Shown one piece after another: positions 13,886 to 25,719 of a stretch of DNA of 64,000 nucleotides. The stretch's first letter is position 1. Each line of letters starts with the position of its first letter. The notes beneath the pieces were generated by a model that made no database searches, was not told the origin of the DNA, and saw nothing but the letters and a program-made list of their open reading frames with translations. The DNA is from Stropharia rugosoannulata (lineage: Eukaryota; Basidiomycota; Agaricomycetes; Agaricales; Strophariaceae): positions 2,046,001-2,110,000 of the forward strand of contig JANCIK010000001.1 of the NCBI GenBank assembly GCA_028532985.1, in the 5' to 3' direction. The translations under genes and the position numbers were made by a program.

Positions 13886-16390
13886 TTAGAGGTAAAGGGT
13901 AACGAGTTGGACCCCGTGCTTTCCCAGCTCCTCTCGCGGAATTCTGTTCGTTTTCCCAGCAGATTTCAGCTCGAATATGGGTGCGGTCCGCGTCTGAATG
14001 ACTGTAACGTTGTCAGATGACTGTACATTCCCGGGCTTGACTGTACCGCAATCCAACAATACGGAGAAACACCACTGGGGAAGAACGATATCGGTATTAT
14101 CTGCACTGAAGTTCATAACCCCAAAGGCTAAAGTCCGTGCACGCTCTTGTACGCCGACAGCGTGGAAATTGGAAGGGCCGCCGCCTTCATAAATTCTGTC
14201 ATCCAGCAGATTGAAATAAACCATGGGAGAGACCGCCTCCCCTTCATCTTCCCACATATAAAGTGCAATATTTCCATAGAATGTCCCGCGAGGAGCAAAG
14301 GGCTCGTTGAGCTTAGCTTCATCTGGAAGGACTTCCGGCGTTGACAACGTCTTCAAACCGGGAACAAGGAGCAGCGGTACGCGGACGCCTAAATGCGTTA
14401 GGACGACTGGTTCTAGTGGGTGCCACTGGCTCAATTGGGCGGATATCTCTTCAGTTGATAGCACTGGAATCCGGGTAGCCGAACGCATCTTGTACTGTGC
14501 GAGCGTCTGCGGAAGCAGCGATACATTGTCACGTTGCCAGTACCCGTGGTTAAATATGTCGAGCACCTGCTTTTTGACGCTGAGCAGCTCTCGCAGAAGA
14601 CGAAAGAATGCGCGCTCCGAGCCCTCTCCATACGCAACAGAGATGTCAACTCCGAGGAGTCCCATGAGCGAATATGCAGAGTCTTCCTCCCGCGTCACTT
14701 CCCGGTCGGCCGCTAACTCCAGTCGCCTGGAAATAGGAATTCCCTCCGTTTCCCCGCGTCTAAACATCAGTAGCTCGTCTTCTGTAATGGAAGTTACTTC
14801 GTATATCTTGTTGTGTAGGTCGGCCTCGTTGATTGGCTGCGGGAAAAAGGGCAGGTCCTGCGGATTTTCCCTCTCGAGAAGCATGTCATCCCAGTGCATG
14901 TCGTAAAATCGGACCTGGTGAGGGGCCAATAGCTCTTGCAGCGTCCATCCGCGCGTAAACCACGAGTCGCTCTTCATGTCCTCCAACATGACGGTCTCAG
15001 CGAGATACGTGACACACATATAGGCCGCGCGGTACCATTTGTACATTGACCGAATGGACTCGTCGAGCTCGCTGCTGCTGTCTTTGTTGATGCAAATATT
15101 GTCCATCCACCCGAACGAGACTCTATGGTCCCGAGCGGAGACCCTGCAGAAATTCGCGAGCTTTGCGTAGCCCCGCGGGTTGGCCTCGCGTGTACTCCAG
15201 TCTTTGTATATGAGGTCTCCCGGCGTATCTCGGATCCAGGTATGCGAGAGGATGGAATAGCGGGCGTGGTACTCGACAAGGTCTTCGATAAGTTTGTTCT
15301 GTCTCTTCATAGCCTCCTGAAAGCCGAACGGGGGGCTGTTGGCCAATTCTTCGGCGTCCCACCACGCAGTCTGGAAATTCTCGTCCATCGCACCGGCACA
15401 AGCGCTCTTGAGTATCCTGCCGAACATCTCCCCGCGCTCAATGAGCTGCAAGTCTGTCCCGTCTTTATCGAATGCGATGATCCTTATAGGCATTTTGTTG
15501 AAAACATGTGGGCGAAGGACCTTTATAATTGCCGTCGGGATGGCATCGTCCAATATTGGAGTTCTCTCTAATGGTGATTGCAAATCCTCTATAGGGGTTT
15601 CCGGATTACTATAATCCAGTATCAGATCTCTCTCTAAAGGTGACTGTAGTTCGTTGGGTATATCGAGACTAAGATTTTCTTGAACAGACGGTTCTGAATA
15701 AACGAAATCATCTGTGGAAAATAAAATAAAGTCCGTTGCACCTCTACGACATTGGATAACATACCATTTATCCCGACCTCATCTTTCTCCTCAAGTGAAT
15801 TTGTAACTTTGGCTTTGCTTTTTACTTTGGCAGCTATGAATCCCTCAACTGCATCAAGAAACCTCTGACCTTCTTTGTCTCTATTGAAACCCTGGTTCAC
15901 AGACTCCGGGTCCTGTGCTGTTAAAACGTTAAAGGGTCGATATGTGAGTCATCGTCCAAACTTGTGTTAACTCTTACCTTTGGACGCGACAGACGCGGTA
16001 TATGTCTTGATGAGCGGCTGGATAATGCCTAACAATGCCGCTAGAAGCTCTTGACTATGTGAGTCGTCCACTGCATAGAAATAGTGTTATCAATACGATT
16101 GTAATACAATCAAATAGAATGGATCAGCGTTTCCCCACGGCGGGCGCTTACTTTGTAGGCGGCTATTGCGATCGAGTCCTGTATTACCTGCCGACTGTTA
16201 TAGAGGTGGAAAGCCGACAAAACTACTGCGCTCACTGTAAGCCGAGCTGGTATCCTGGTATCTCTTTCAGTAGACCTGTTATCGGTGTATTATCTCTCGT
16301 CGTAGTTTCCAAGAAAGTTGGCATTATTTCAGCATCAGCAACATCAAGACATCCGGCAGGCTCGGGTTTGAGCCTGTTTATGCATAGCAT
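13886..16390 (-). CDS. HET-domain (heterokaryon incompatibility type) protein with long N-terminal extension
   Basis: The main exon, 13886-15711, carries the HET domain: YSILSHTW, then FGWMDNICINKDSS with RSMYKWYRAAYMCVTYLAE, then WFTRGWTLQELLAP with VRFYD. These are the three conserved HET blocks. HET proteins trigger cell death after non-self fusion or act as sensors in fungal immunity. No ATG exists at the front of this exon; the frame continues upstream through exons 15765-15917 and 15978-16070 with good splice sites. Further 5' exons (one candidate ATG at 16390; another is an ATG split across the intron ending at 16071) are uncertain. The extension is helical, then charged, then holds a 22-residue duplication (LQSPLER twice). 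No NACHT or WD repeats follow; the C-terminal 250 residues are unassigned. Confidence 0.75.
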
Positions 16391-18112
16391 CTAGTTCACT
16401 CCAAGTATGTAATGTATGATCCCACTGCTTCTGATTTCCAGTTTTCAGCATATGCGACGCATGGAAACTAAAGCCTTTAACCAAATGACGGTGCTGACAC
16501 GGAAATTGTTCTCAGGCTTTGCAATTGGGGTTAATACGCGTATCCCCCTATTGGACATAAGTAGAGCAACTTTATGGGCGGGCATCTTGTCTAAGTGACC
16601 GATTTCACAATTCGTCCGCGTTAACTCAGGAGTGTCATCCATTTATCATAACCATAGCGTGCTGCAGGATTCAGATTTTATGAAAACTTTACGGAGACAT
16701 TCCTGAAGGGATCGATAATGGTGATTTCTGATAAGTAGGGTCACAAATGCATGATTAAGGAGAAAATGCTGTCACTGATAAATAGGCATGCTAATATATC
16801 AAGCATATGCTTACCGTATCATATTAGGAGACTTGTGCACCATATATTAACATATAGAGCCGCGCATGACGGTAATTTCTACATGATCTGGGTACTGTGG
16901 CGTCTCCGTTGACCTCGGGAGGGCCTGAGCGGGTGGACGATCACCTTTCGGGCTTCCACATCGGCGAGCGTCGGATAGCTTTGACGTCGAGGACAGAACC
17001 TTCAGATTGATTATTCGCGATTCGCTATAAATTTATAAGCGCAGAAGGTTGTCATCATATATGAATGTACCTGACGAGTCACGGAAGCTGGAGGTCTATA
17101 AAATTGCTGAAGACTGCCGAATCTGGGGGCGTTATACTTAGAATAAACAGGCAAGAAATCCTCGGAGACTTGAGACTGTATGCCGAATCGAAAAGTAGCC
17201 GGAACGGTATTCAAAGGCGATCTGAAGATTTAAGTATTCATCTTTATGCACTTGGGAACCCCTGGACAGCTTTCATACAGATTCCAGAAAAAGAACTGAA
17301 TAGTTCTGCCGTTGATTGCACCAAATTAAGGGTGTCCTCTGGTGTATTCGAGTAATAAGATCGATGAGAAATGCTTAAATCTTCAACACACCACGGTAAA
17401 CTGCTTTATAAGCGGAAGAAAGTCCTCGGGTTGTGTACCCCTTGAGGTTGGGGATGCTGACTTTGCCCGGTGTGTAAATGGTTGCTAGAAAACGCTTTAC
17501 CAAGTTGTCGGAACATCCGAGAGCCACGAGCATAGCTGAGAATATCCGTACAGACACTTCCAAAGCCCATAGAAGCAGCGATGGTGTCAAAGGCAGTGAT
17601 CAAAAAATACTAGACATGCAGTCAACAGGCTTGTTGGTGACAATACCAGCAGTTCCAGTGTCTCTGGACGTAAGTTGCGCTAGTGGTTCATTGGCCTTGA
17701 TGCAAATCGGAGGGAGAGATTCAAATGAGAGAGATAGAGATAGATATGCGAGACAACGATTAATTTCGCAGGGCTTAAGCAGCGTTGAACGTTGAAGTAT
17801 AGCTCGGACGGTGGAAAAACACGGTCGACCGTCTGAGTAAGCCTTACCAAGACTGAGTACTGATGGTCCAAGTTGAACGTCGAAGGTCGAGTGAGCTTTG
17901 AGCTTTGAGCTCAGCATCATATAGGCACGTGATGGGGTCATGTCACAAACGTGTCGGGCGTGTGCCTTGGCAGATGCATCCACTTGGATTCTAACGCGAA
18001 CCTCATTTCACAGCTGTCGCAGCGCCGCAGCAAGCTGTAATTTCTTCTTCCACTCTTCTCGCTGTGCGACGCTATACACTATACCACTAATAGTCTGGAA
18101 CATTAGAAGAAC
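16391..18112. other. Intergenic stretch between divergent HET and BOS1 genes
   Basis: This should hold the promoters of both genes. Short frames on both strands (for example minus 17600-17983 and plus 17065-17355) translate to unremarkable sequence, and I could not join them into a recognisable protein. A CACGTG E-box-like site lies near 17926, about 190 bp upstream of BOS1. A small unrecognised gene between 17.0 and 18.0 kb cannot be excluded. Confidence 0.45.
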
Positions 18113-19095
18113 ATGAATTCTCTATACACTTCAGGGGTCCGCCAGACAAATTCTTTACAGGCGGACATAGAAAAGTTAAAGAATGGGGACAACTCTCCCG
18201 CCCTCTTAGGTGATTACTGTCCGTACTTAATGCTCTTACGAGCATAATATTTAAATTCTATGGTTACCTATGCAGGACAGATATCCGCATCACTTGCTGC
18301 TATGCACCGGACAATTGACGACTATGATTCAATGACTAGGCGCGAAATGATCAAAGCTAAGCAGGAGAAAGCTCAAATGTTTGTATGATTTTCGATACCC
18401 AGTGACATCCATACCAATCTCTAATGCATTAATAGGCGAGTACAGAAGTTCCGCGCTGACTATGCTGAGCTACGAAGTCAATTCGAGCGTTACAAGGCCG
18501 AAAACACTGCCGCAGTTCGTACATTCATAGCTGTTGGAATCGCTTGACCAATATCCGCCTGTGCAGATTCAAGAGTCTAACCGCGCAGAACTCATATCTG
18601 CCTCTGCCGCTGCCCCCATGTCTCCCTCCGATGCCCGACGACGGTATCCTCAAGCTTCGAATCCCTCTACACTTCACCCAGGTCTGCGGCCACAAAATGA
18701 GATAGTGTCCGAATCGCCCTTTCGTGAATCAACATCTCAAATGGGAATGGGTACTCGGGAATATCGCGCTTTGGATGAACATACTTTCATTCAGAATACC
18801 GAGAACAGGCTAGATGAATTTTTGGCTCAAGGACGGGAAGTTCTGGATAACCTAGTGGATCAACGGAATATGCTCAAAGGCACTCAGCGGCGGCTACTCA
18901 ACGTTGCAAATACTCTAGGGCTGAGTAGAGGTGTAATTAGTTGGATTGAGCGGCGCAGGTTAGTCTGTGCATACGCGTTCTGTGAAATAGTTTTATTGAC
19001 ATTTTGATAAAAGCACACAAGATACTTATATTTTCCTTGCCGGTGCAGTGTTTACATTCTTCTGTTTCTACATGATTTGGAAATATTTGGGATGA
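18113..19095 (+). CDS. BOS1: ER-to-Golgi v-SNARE Bos1 (membrin/GOSR2 family)
   Basis: Five exons (18113-18209, 18276-18378, 18436-18514, 18567-18958, 19014-19095) splice to 250 residues. The N-terminus MNSLYTSGVRQTNSLQADIE matches the MNxLYN-x-xQ start of Bos1/membrin, followed by a helical bundle region, a low-complexity linker, a SNARE helix (residues ~155-220, TENRLDEFLAQGREVLDNLV, later GTQRRLLNVANTLG), and a C-terminal membrane anchor (FLAGAVFTFFCFYMIWKYLG) with almost no lumenal tail. It would act as a Qb-SNARE in COPII vesicle fusion with the Golgi. Length matches yeast Bos1 (244). The exon 2 donor is GTTTGT and the third intron starts GTTCGT, both less usual but frame-preserving. Confidence 0.9.
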
Positions 19096-19664
19096 AGAAG
19101 TCCTGTTTCGATTATGTATCTTTATTATACCGAACTTTTGTTTATAGGAACCAGCTAATGATGTTCAAGTATCCCAACTTACCTCAGACATACTTTCAAG
19201 CAAATTATTAAAGTCCCACAAGTACACGTATAGCATGGATCCTATGCTTCCAATTAATGTCTCCCTATAACAGGCCTTACTCTTGGGCTAAGTACGTGGC
19301 CTCAGTAAGTTGTGGTGAGCGACGCTTCCGGAGTAAATTGAGAAGGGAGGTGCACGAAGTTAGCGCGAAGAGCACATGATAAAGCCAACGCGAGGCAATT
19401 TATTAAGTTATGGCTCGACTGCATTTACTTATGAGCAATGGGAAAACAAAATCGAAGAAGGCCCTAGGAAAGACTGAAAATTTGACGAGCAAGTTTAGAG
19501 CCAGCCTGAGTCTTAAAACACTGTTGACCATTTCTTACACTTGGGAGGCAACGTTTGGGCAACATGCTCTCAACGCCGCAGATTGTATGGCCTTGTTTCC
19601 CTGGAGCATTATCCTCAACCTTGGTGCCGAGCAAGCGGGTTTAGTAGTGACATACATCACCATT
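19096..19664. other. Intergenic stretch BOS1-EMI1-like
   Basis: 570 bp holding the BOS1 3' UTR and the promoter of the next gene. The downstream frame is open back to 19410, so an upstream start for the next gene is possible, but that sequence does not resemble the family. Nothing else was seen. Confidence 0.5.
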
Positions 19665-20185
19665 ATGTCCAAGCTCGACTTTGCGAAAGCAGTAGAACAG
19701 GAGAAGGTGCGACTACAGGTTCTTCATCCTACACCAGAAGACATTCCTGGATGTATCCGCGTATTTGATGACTACCTTGCTTGCAATGGTGAGAAAAAGA
19801 GCGATGTCAAGTGAAGGCGACCAGAGCTTGACAGTGAATTGTCTACAGCCGTTCGAAACCAAATCAAATCTGTATACCGGTTTGGGAAGCGGAGCGCCTG
19901 TGACCTGAAATTGGATGAATTCAAGTTTTGCCTGTCACTGAAGGCTATGCATCCTGAGGAACAGCGAGAAGCCTGGATTGACCGTCGAGCAGAATGGTGG
20001 GCGCGCAGGCGAGTGGAAAAGAGTAGCGAGGATATATGGGATATTAGAGAGTGAGTTCTAGATTTACTGCTCATGTATAATGGATTCTAATCTCCAGTGA
20101 AAATCGCAGTAAACCATTGGAGAACTTCCCCAAACATATCACGGATGATTTCCTGAGGGAAGCGGGGTACGGCAGTCAGGCTTAA
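19665..20185 (+). CDS. EMI1-like small cysteine-motif protein (DUF3128 family)
   Basis: Exons 19665-19788, 19849-20050 and 20098-20185 give 137 residues. The centre reads CIRVFDDYLACNAV, then IKSVYRFGKRSACD, then DEFKFCLSLKAMHPE, then EDIWDIRDEN. This spacing of cysteines, the 'YRYG-xxC' turn and the 'SSEDVWD-R' end are typical of the Emi1/DUF3128 family, twin-Cys helical proteins related to CHCH proteins. Yeast Emi1 is needed for early meiotic gene induction and respiratory functions; the molecular role is unclear. The start at 19665 was chosen because the protein then begins close to the conserved core. Confidence 0.8.
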
Positions 20186-20419
20186 TTGACCATATTTCAG
20201 TATACACAGCATATCTCTTATGGCACATACTATATCCTCTCCCGCTATTAGATTAATGAAATAGACATGATGGCAGTGAAAATACAAGGGAACCTGACAA
20301 TCAGCATGGTGCTTGGGGAATTGAGGCTCCGCCAGAACGCGCTTTTGAAACTCAGCAAGTTAGGGAAAATTGAACGCGTCGCGTGTTGCCATTAACAAAC
20401 CTCCTCATTATCCTATACC

Positions 20420-23400
20420 ATGGTAAGAGACGTGTTTAATGTCCATTTAATCTACCTAAACATGCGTATAGCCATCTCGCGGAGCCAAACGTCAGAGGGA
20501 TTCGTCTCCTGCACCTTCATCACCTCCCCAAGGCGCGGGTCCAGCGCGTCGCAACTCGCAATCATCCCTCCCACCCTCATCTCCACCAGCACCATTCTCT
20601 GACACAGACGACAGCTTGGACGATCGGGATGCTATCCAAGATGCAGAAGGGGAAGATGACGATGCGGAGGGAGAGGATCTTTTTGGAGAGGCACTTGAAG
20701 AGTATGTCCACGTTCACACATCATTCATATATATTGACAGTTATAACTGCTTTACAGGGATTATGCACAGAATGATGTCTTAGACAGGTACTCTGAAGCC
20801 GGAATAGACGACGAAGATATCGAAGAAATGTCTGCTGCTGCGCGTCGCGCTGCTGAAAGGAAGATGGCTCAACGCGACCGCGCTGAACGAGGAAAGGGGA
20901 AGGGCAGACGCGCTTTTGAGCGGTCGCATGCGCCTGCTTTTCTGGACAGCGACAATGATATGGATGACGAAGACGGAGACGAGCTAGGAATCGCGAACAT
21001 GAAGAGGCGTACGCGCAAACAGTACGATGAACGGAGGGATGCAGACGATCTTGATGGTGTTGACGATGTACGAATATGCATCTTTCATTCTTGAAACTCT
21101 GCTTATACCAGGCTCAGGAAATTCCCTTAGAACAACTCAGCGACATCAAAGCCAAATCTATTGTCGAGTGGATTGCTCATGATCGTGTTCGACGTTCCAT
21201 TGTCCGCCACTTCCGCCAGTTCTTGATGACCTATGTCGACGAGCATGGCGCGTCTGTATACGGTCAACGAATAAAGCATTTGGGTGAAAGTAAGTAAAAT
21301 GGCCTGTAAAGTTTTCTCGCTTGCTTATCCTCTTCACTAGCCAACTCGGAATCGCTTGAAATTTCATACCTTCATCTTGCCCTTTCGAAGCCTATCTTGG
21401 CTTATTTCCTGACCAACTCCCCTGCCGCAATGCTCGAAATTTTTGATGAAGTCGCCCTCGACGCCATTCTTGTCTATTTCCCATCTTACAAGCGAATTCA
21501 CTCAGAGGTTCATGTCCGCGTTGCCGACCTACCTTTAAGTTCTTCTCTTCGGGATCTACGCCGCTCAAATCTCAACAACCTTGTGCGCGTATCCGGAGTG
21601 GTCACTCGCAGAACAGGAGTTTTCCCGCAACTCAAGTATGTCAAGTTTGACTGCAAGAAATGTGGTGCTGTCCTTGGCCCATTCTACCAGGACGCGTCAA
21701 AGGAAGTTAAAATCAGCTATTGCGCCAACTGCGAGAGCAAAGGCCCCTTTGCAGTCAATTCTGAACAGGTTAAATCATAAATCTTTTGTGTAAATTCAAA
21801 TACTCATCGATTATCTCCCAGACTGTATACCGCAACTACCAGAAACTGACACTGCAGGAATCACCAGGATCTGTTCCTGCTGGTCGCTTGCCTAGGCACC
21901 GAGAGGTTATTCTGCTATGGGATCTTATCGATAGTGCAAAGCCAGGCGAGGAGGTCGAAATCACAGGAATTTACAGAAACAACTTCGACGCGTCTCTGAA
22001 TGCTAAAAACGGATTCCCTGTTTTCTCAACTATCATTGAGGCGAACCACGTTAACAAGAAGGAGGATCTCTTTGCCGCATTTAGGCTCACGGAAGAAGAC
22101 GAACGAGAAATGCGAAATCTTGCAAAAGATGAACGCATCCGGAAGCGAATCATTAAATCAATCGCCCCTTCCATCTACGGCCATGAGGATATTAAAACAG
22201 CCATCGCACTCTCACTTTTCGGCGGTGTCTCCAAGGATATCAACCATAAGCATCGAATCCGTGGTGATATTAATGTGCTCCTTCTGGGAGACCCAGGCAC
22301 AGCCAAATCCCAATTCCTGAAATACGTCGAAAAAACTGCCCACCGCTCAGTTTTTGCGACGGGTCAAGGAGCCTCGGCAGTCGGTCTGACAGCCAGTGTG
22401 CGCAAAGATCCTATCACGCGGGAATGGACTCTGGAGGGCGGCGCTCTTGTCCTTGCCGACAAGGGCACTTGCCTTATCGACGAGTTTGACAAGATGAACG
22501 ATGCGGACCGAACGTCCATCCACGAAGCGATGGAGCAGCAGTCCATCTCGATTTCCAAGGCTGGTATTGTAACGAGTCTGCAGGCGCGATGCGCGATCAT
22601 TGCTGCTGCCAATCCTATCCGCGGGCGGTACAACCCTACCATCCCCTTCTCGCAAAATGTAGAGCTGACGGAGCCCATCCTGTCGCGTTTCGACGTGTTG
22701 TGCGTTGTGAAGGATACCGTGGACCCGGTTATGGATGAACTCCTTGCACGATTTGTGGTGGGCAGCCACTTGCGCAGTCATCCAAAGTTCGATAAAGAGA
22801 CCGAGGAGATGGACGTGGCAACATCCCTTGATGCCGACGTCAGTTTTAGTTTATTAACTAATGTTTGATTTCTGACTTCCTGTGCTGCAGATTATACCCC
22901 AGGATGTGCTGCGAAAGTACATTATGTATGCCAAGGAGAAAATCAGGCCTAAACTGTTCGACCTCGATCAAGAGAAGCTCGCTCGGCTTTTTGCAGACCT
23001 GCGCCGCGAGTCGATGGCAACTGGCTCGTACCCCATCACTGTGCGTCACTTGGAGAGTATGATCCGTATGGCCGAGGCAAGCGCGAAGATGGCACTCCGC
23101 GAATATGTCCGCGCGGACGATATCGACCTCGCTATCGAAGTTGCGGTGAACAGCTTCGTCAGTGCGCAGAAATTGAGCATTAAGAAGACCTTGCAGAGAG
23201 TGCGTAACGCAGCCGTTCTCTTACTTGATGTGGATGTTGATTTGTTTATTGTGCTACAGGGCTTCAGAAAGTACCTGACACAATCCAAGGACCACGAGGA
23301 GTTGCTTTCGTTCCTCCTTGGAAACCTTATCAAAGTCAAGGTTCGGGAATACCAGCTGAGACACCATACCCAACCAGAGAAAGTCCTCGTTAAATTGTCT

Positions 23401-23592
23401 GAGCTGGAAGAGAAGGTTAGTTCGCTATTGAGATTGACTCTCACTGAGTGCTGACATGTTATGCAGGCCAAGGACCACGATATATATGATACCAGACCAT
23501 TCTTGCGGTCAAAACTATTTGCTACTAACGGATATATCTTGGGGGATAAAGTCATCGAGAAGCACTTCAAGATGGATGACGGTGAAGACTGA
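20420..23592 (+). CDS. MCM2: DNA replication licensing factor Mcm2
   Basis: Nine exons give 918 residues (yeast Mcm2 has 868). The first coding exon is only the ATG; then 20472-20701, 20758-21067, 21112-21289, 21341-21768, 21822-22838, 22891-23199, 23260-23415 and 23467-23592. Order of features: acidic/serine-rich N-tail, Mcm2-type [11 protein letters not shown] segment, OB fold, C4 zinc finger (CxxC ~343, CxxC ~367), Walker [10 protein letters not shown] (~538), Walker B LIDEFDKM (~600), arginine finger SRFD (~671), and the winged-helix C-terminus ending near IEKHFKMDD. Mcm2 is one subunit of the Mcm2-7 helicase loaded at origins in G1. [12 protein letters not shown] and the N-tail separate it from Mcm3-7. 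Confidence 0.97.
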
Positions 23593-23850
23593 TGTTATTA
23601 ATGTATGCCTAGTTGTAGTCCTGTTATTCTGTTGTTATTTTGTGCTTGTAGCCGTTCACTGTACTCTTAGATACCGTAATTTTATGTTTGAAGATTTACA
23701 CTTTCCATTGGTTCCTCTGCTTGTGGCATGCTATAAATATGGTTATAAATGTAAGCGGGGGTGCAATAAAAATGGATTAGTGGTATGTTGTAAGTCTACA
23801 GTGTAAATAATCCTCCGGCGTGGTGGTTTTGGTCAGGCGTCTATGTGGTT

Positions 23851-24723
23851 TCATGAGTTTGTTGACACCGGTACGCTGTCAGTCTCGGATGTCCCGGCGG
23901 AAGGCACATCGCCACTAAATGTAGGTTCAGCTGGGCGTTCTGAAGGTGGCACGTCGGATGAAGCATCCGTTCCTAGAGGGGCACCTTCCTCGTCGTCGTC
24001 ATCCATTATTTCTGCGTACGATAAAGGTCAATGGGATTGCATTGTAAACAAACCAATTACGCACCATCAGCGTATACTTCTGGGTGAGCCCGGAAGCAGT
24101 TCTGCATGTTCTGGAACTTGTCTACACAGTTGATTCCTTTTGGCTCAGCCTCGGAAAAGACGAAGCACGAAAAGGCCTCTCTGAACTCAGGTCCGCAGGG
24201 TCCATGAGCCATTCCGCCCAAGCAAGGGCAGTCCCAGTTGATCTCTCCGGTTTCTGGATTGAACGCGCCACTGGCTGCCTGGCCTTCACCGGACTGTGCT
24301 TCCCCCTCTGCATCAGCTGATGGGGTATCTGCTTTAGTATCTGAGCCCGCGTCGGGAACGGAAGGCGCGTCGGGAACAAACACGTCGGCCTCTGCAGCAG
24401 CAGCGGACTTGGGTTCCGAGGGCACCTCTTTGCGTGAGGTGGATTTGGCCGGCGTGGAATGGTCTCCTGTTGCTGTTCTAGCGTTAGAGAAGTACACACG
24501 ATTGCAGACGAAGAATAGCGAACGCACAGGCCGCAGGCCGGGGAGAGTCCATATACAATCGGTTCTTCTCTTGCGTCAATTGCCAAGTGATGTATGAGGC
24601 AGCGACAGCGGACACTCCGAGGGCAATCTTAGCAGGCCGGGCCAGCGAGCTTGTGGCCCTGGCAGCGGGGGAGGAGGTGTGCAGACATCTGCGGAGGGGG
24701 AGACGAGAGAGACGCGAAAACAT
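23851..24723 (-). CDS. MIA40: Mitochondrial intermembrane space import oxidoreductase Mia40
   Basis: Exons 24528-24723, 24065-24472 and 23851-24011 give 254 residues. A basic presequence ([17 protein letters not shown]) and a hydrophobic stop-transfer helix ([19 protein letters not shown]) anchor it in the inner membrane. An acidic/Ala-Pro linker is followed by the redox CPC motif (Cys147-Pro-Cys149) and twin CX9C motifs ([11 protein letters not shown] and [11 protein letters not shown]), then PEVYAD. Mia40 oxidises incoming small Cys-motif proteins, passing electrons to Erv1. The acidic tail (MDDDEEGAP) comes from the last exon; if that 53-nt intron is kept, translation stops after four more codons. 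Spacing to the upstream gene's stop is only 93 bp. Confidence 0.95.
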
Positions 24724-24816
24724 GGAGGAGGAATGAGTAAGCCAGAGAGCAGAAGCCGAAATTATTTATTGCGACGTAATTCGCCCTCCGGGAACAAACA
24801 AGCACAAATAGCTATA

Positions 24817-25719
24817 TTACATCCTTCGCTTTTCCCGTTCCATCAACTCGTTCAGACACCGCGCAACGATCCCGACGCCCTCCTCCACCCCAGCTCGCTC
24901 CTCAGCCACAATCCGCTCCATGAACCGTCGGAATCGGTCGGGGTGCCATCGCAGCTGTGCGCTCCGGATCCGGTCCTTGCGCGACACGGTCGGCGAGTGC
25001 ATGGGTGAAAATAAAAACGCGACGATAGCGTCCCGCGTGAGGTCGCCCGTGTTCCTTGGTGGTACGATTAGCGGCCACGGAATCTTCTTAAACTCGACTG
25101 CCCCCGTCGACGACGTCAACGCCGTCCAGCCTGCCTCGTAGTTTGCCCACGCGTCCCGAATCAGTTTGTCCAGCTTGGCGCGGTCCCGTGCCTCCTTCTC
25201 GCGTCGCTCGCGACGCTCCTGCGACGCCCTCCGCCGCATCTCTTCGCGCTCGCGCGCCTGCGCCTTGCGCTTCTCCTCGAACCGCTGCTCCATCTTGCGC
25301 ACCTCCTCCTGGATCCGGATCTTTGTCTTCTCGCGCTCTTCGGCCAGCCGGCGTGTGTGTGCCTCCTGCTTCATCCACTGATCTGCCTCGACTTTGTACA
25401 CATAAATAAGCTCTTCCCACTCATTTCGCCGGATCTTGTTCGTGCGCGGCCGTATTTCTGCAAACGCTGTCTTTGGATGGTGGTGTAGGAGACTCTGTTG
25501 CTCGCGGACCCAGTCCTCCGTCTTTACGCTGCGTTTCTGGCCCTTTAGGTAGTCTTCTTCATTCGAGACCCATGCATATGCTTTCGTCATATGTTCCCAG
25601 GGAAGGCCTGTGCTTGTTCCCTGTGCTGGCTGATGTGAACGACTGTGACCGTATCTGGGGGGATGTGTCGGGGTGTAGGGACCATGCTGGGTAGACGTTG
25701 AGCGATGGAGTGCTGTCAT
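24817..25719 (-). CDS. Coiled-coil protein with NFKBIL1-like C-terminus
   Basis: An intronless frame of 300 residues. The N-terminal third is Ser/Thr/His/Pro-rich. Residues ~115-200 are a long, highly charged Lys/Arg/Glu helix. The C-terminal ~90 residues contain IPWPLIVPP, then RIRSAQLRWHPDRFRRFMER and a final CLNELM helix. The WHPDRF block after a charged helix is how fungal and animal NFKBIL1/IkBL-like proteins end; the animal ankyrin repeats are absent. Animal NFKBIL1 has been tied to mRNA processing. Function here is open. Head-to-tail with MIA40 on the same strand, so read-through or a shared terminator region is plausible. Confidence 0.7.
   Translation of the reverse strand: MTALHRSTSTQHGPYTPTHPPRYGHSRSHQPAQGTSTGLPWEHMTKAYAWVSNEEDYLKGQKRSVKTEDWVREQQSLLHHHPKTAFAEIRPRTNKIRRNEWEELIYVYKVEADQWMKQEAHTRRLAEEREKTKIRIQEEVRKMEQRFEEKRKAQAREREEMRRRASQERRERREKEARDRAKLDKLIRDAWANYEAGWTALTSSTGAVEFKKIPWPLIVPPRNTGDLTRDAIVAFLFSPMHSPTVSRKDRIRSAQLRWHPDRFRRFMERIVAEERAGVEEGVGIVARCLNELMEREKRRM

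Noticed and set aside
16445..16642. 65-codon minus frame upstream of the HET gene as an extra N-terminal exon
   Set aside because: No splice donor in the right phase connects it to the next exon, and the sequence shows no family pattern.
17065..17983. Several 60-130-codon frames on both strands between HET and BOS1
   Set aside because: None shows a recognisable motif or joins to neighbours with consistent phase.
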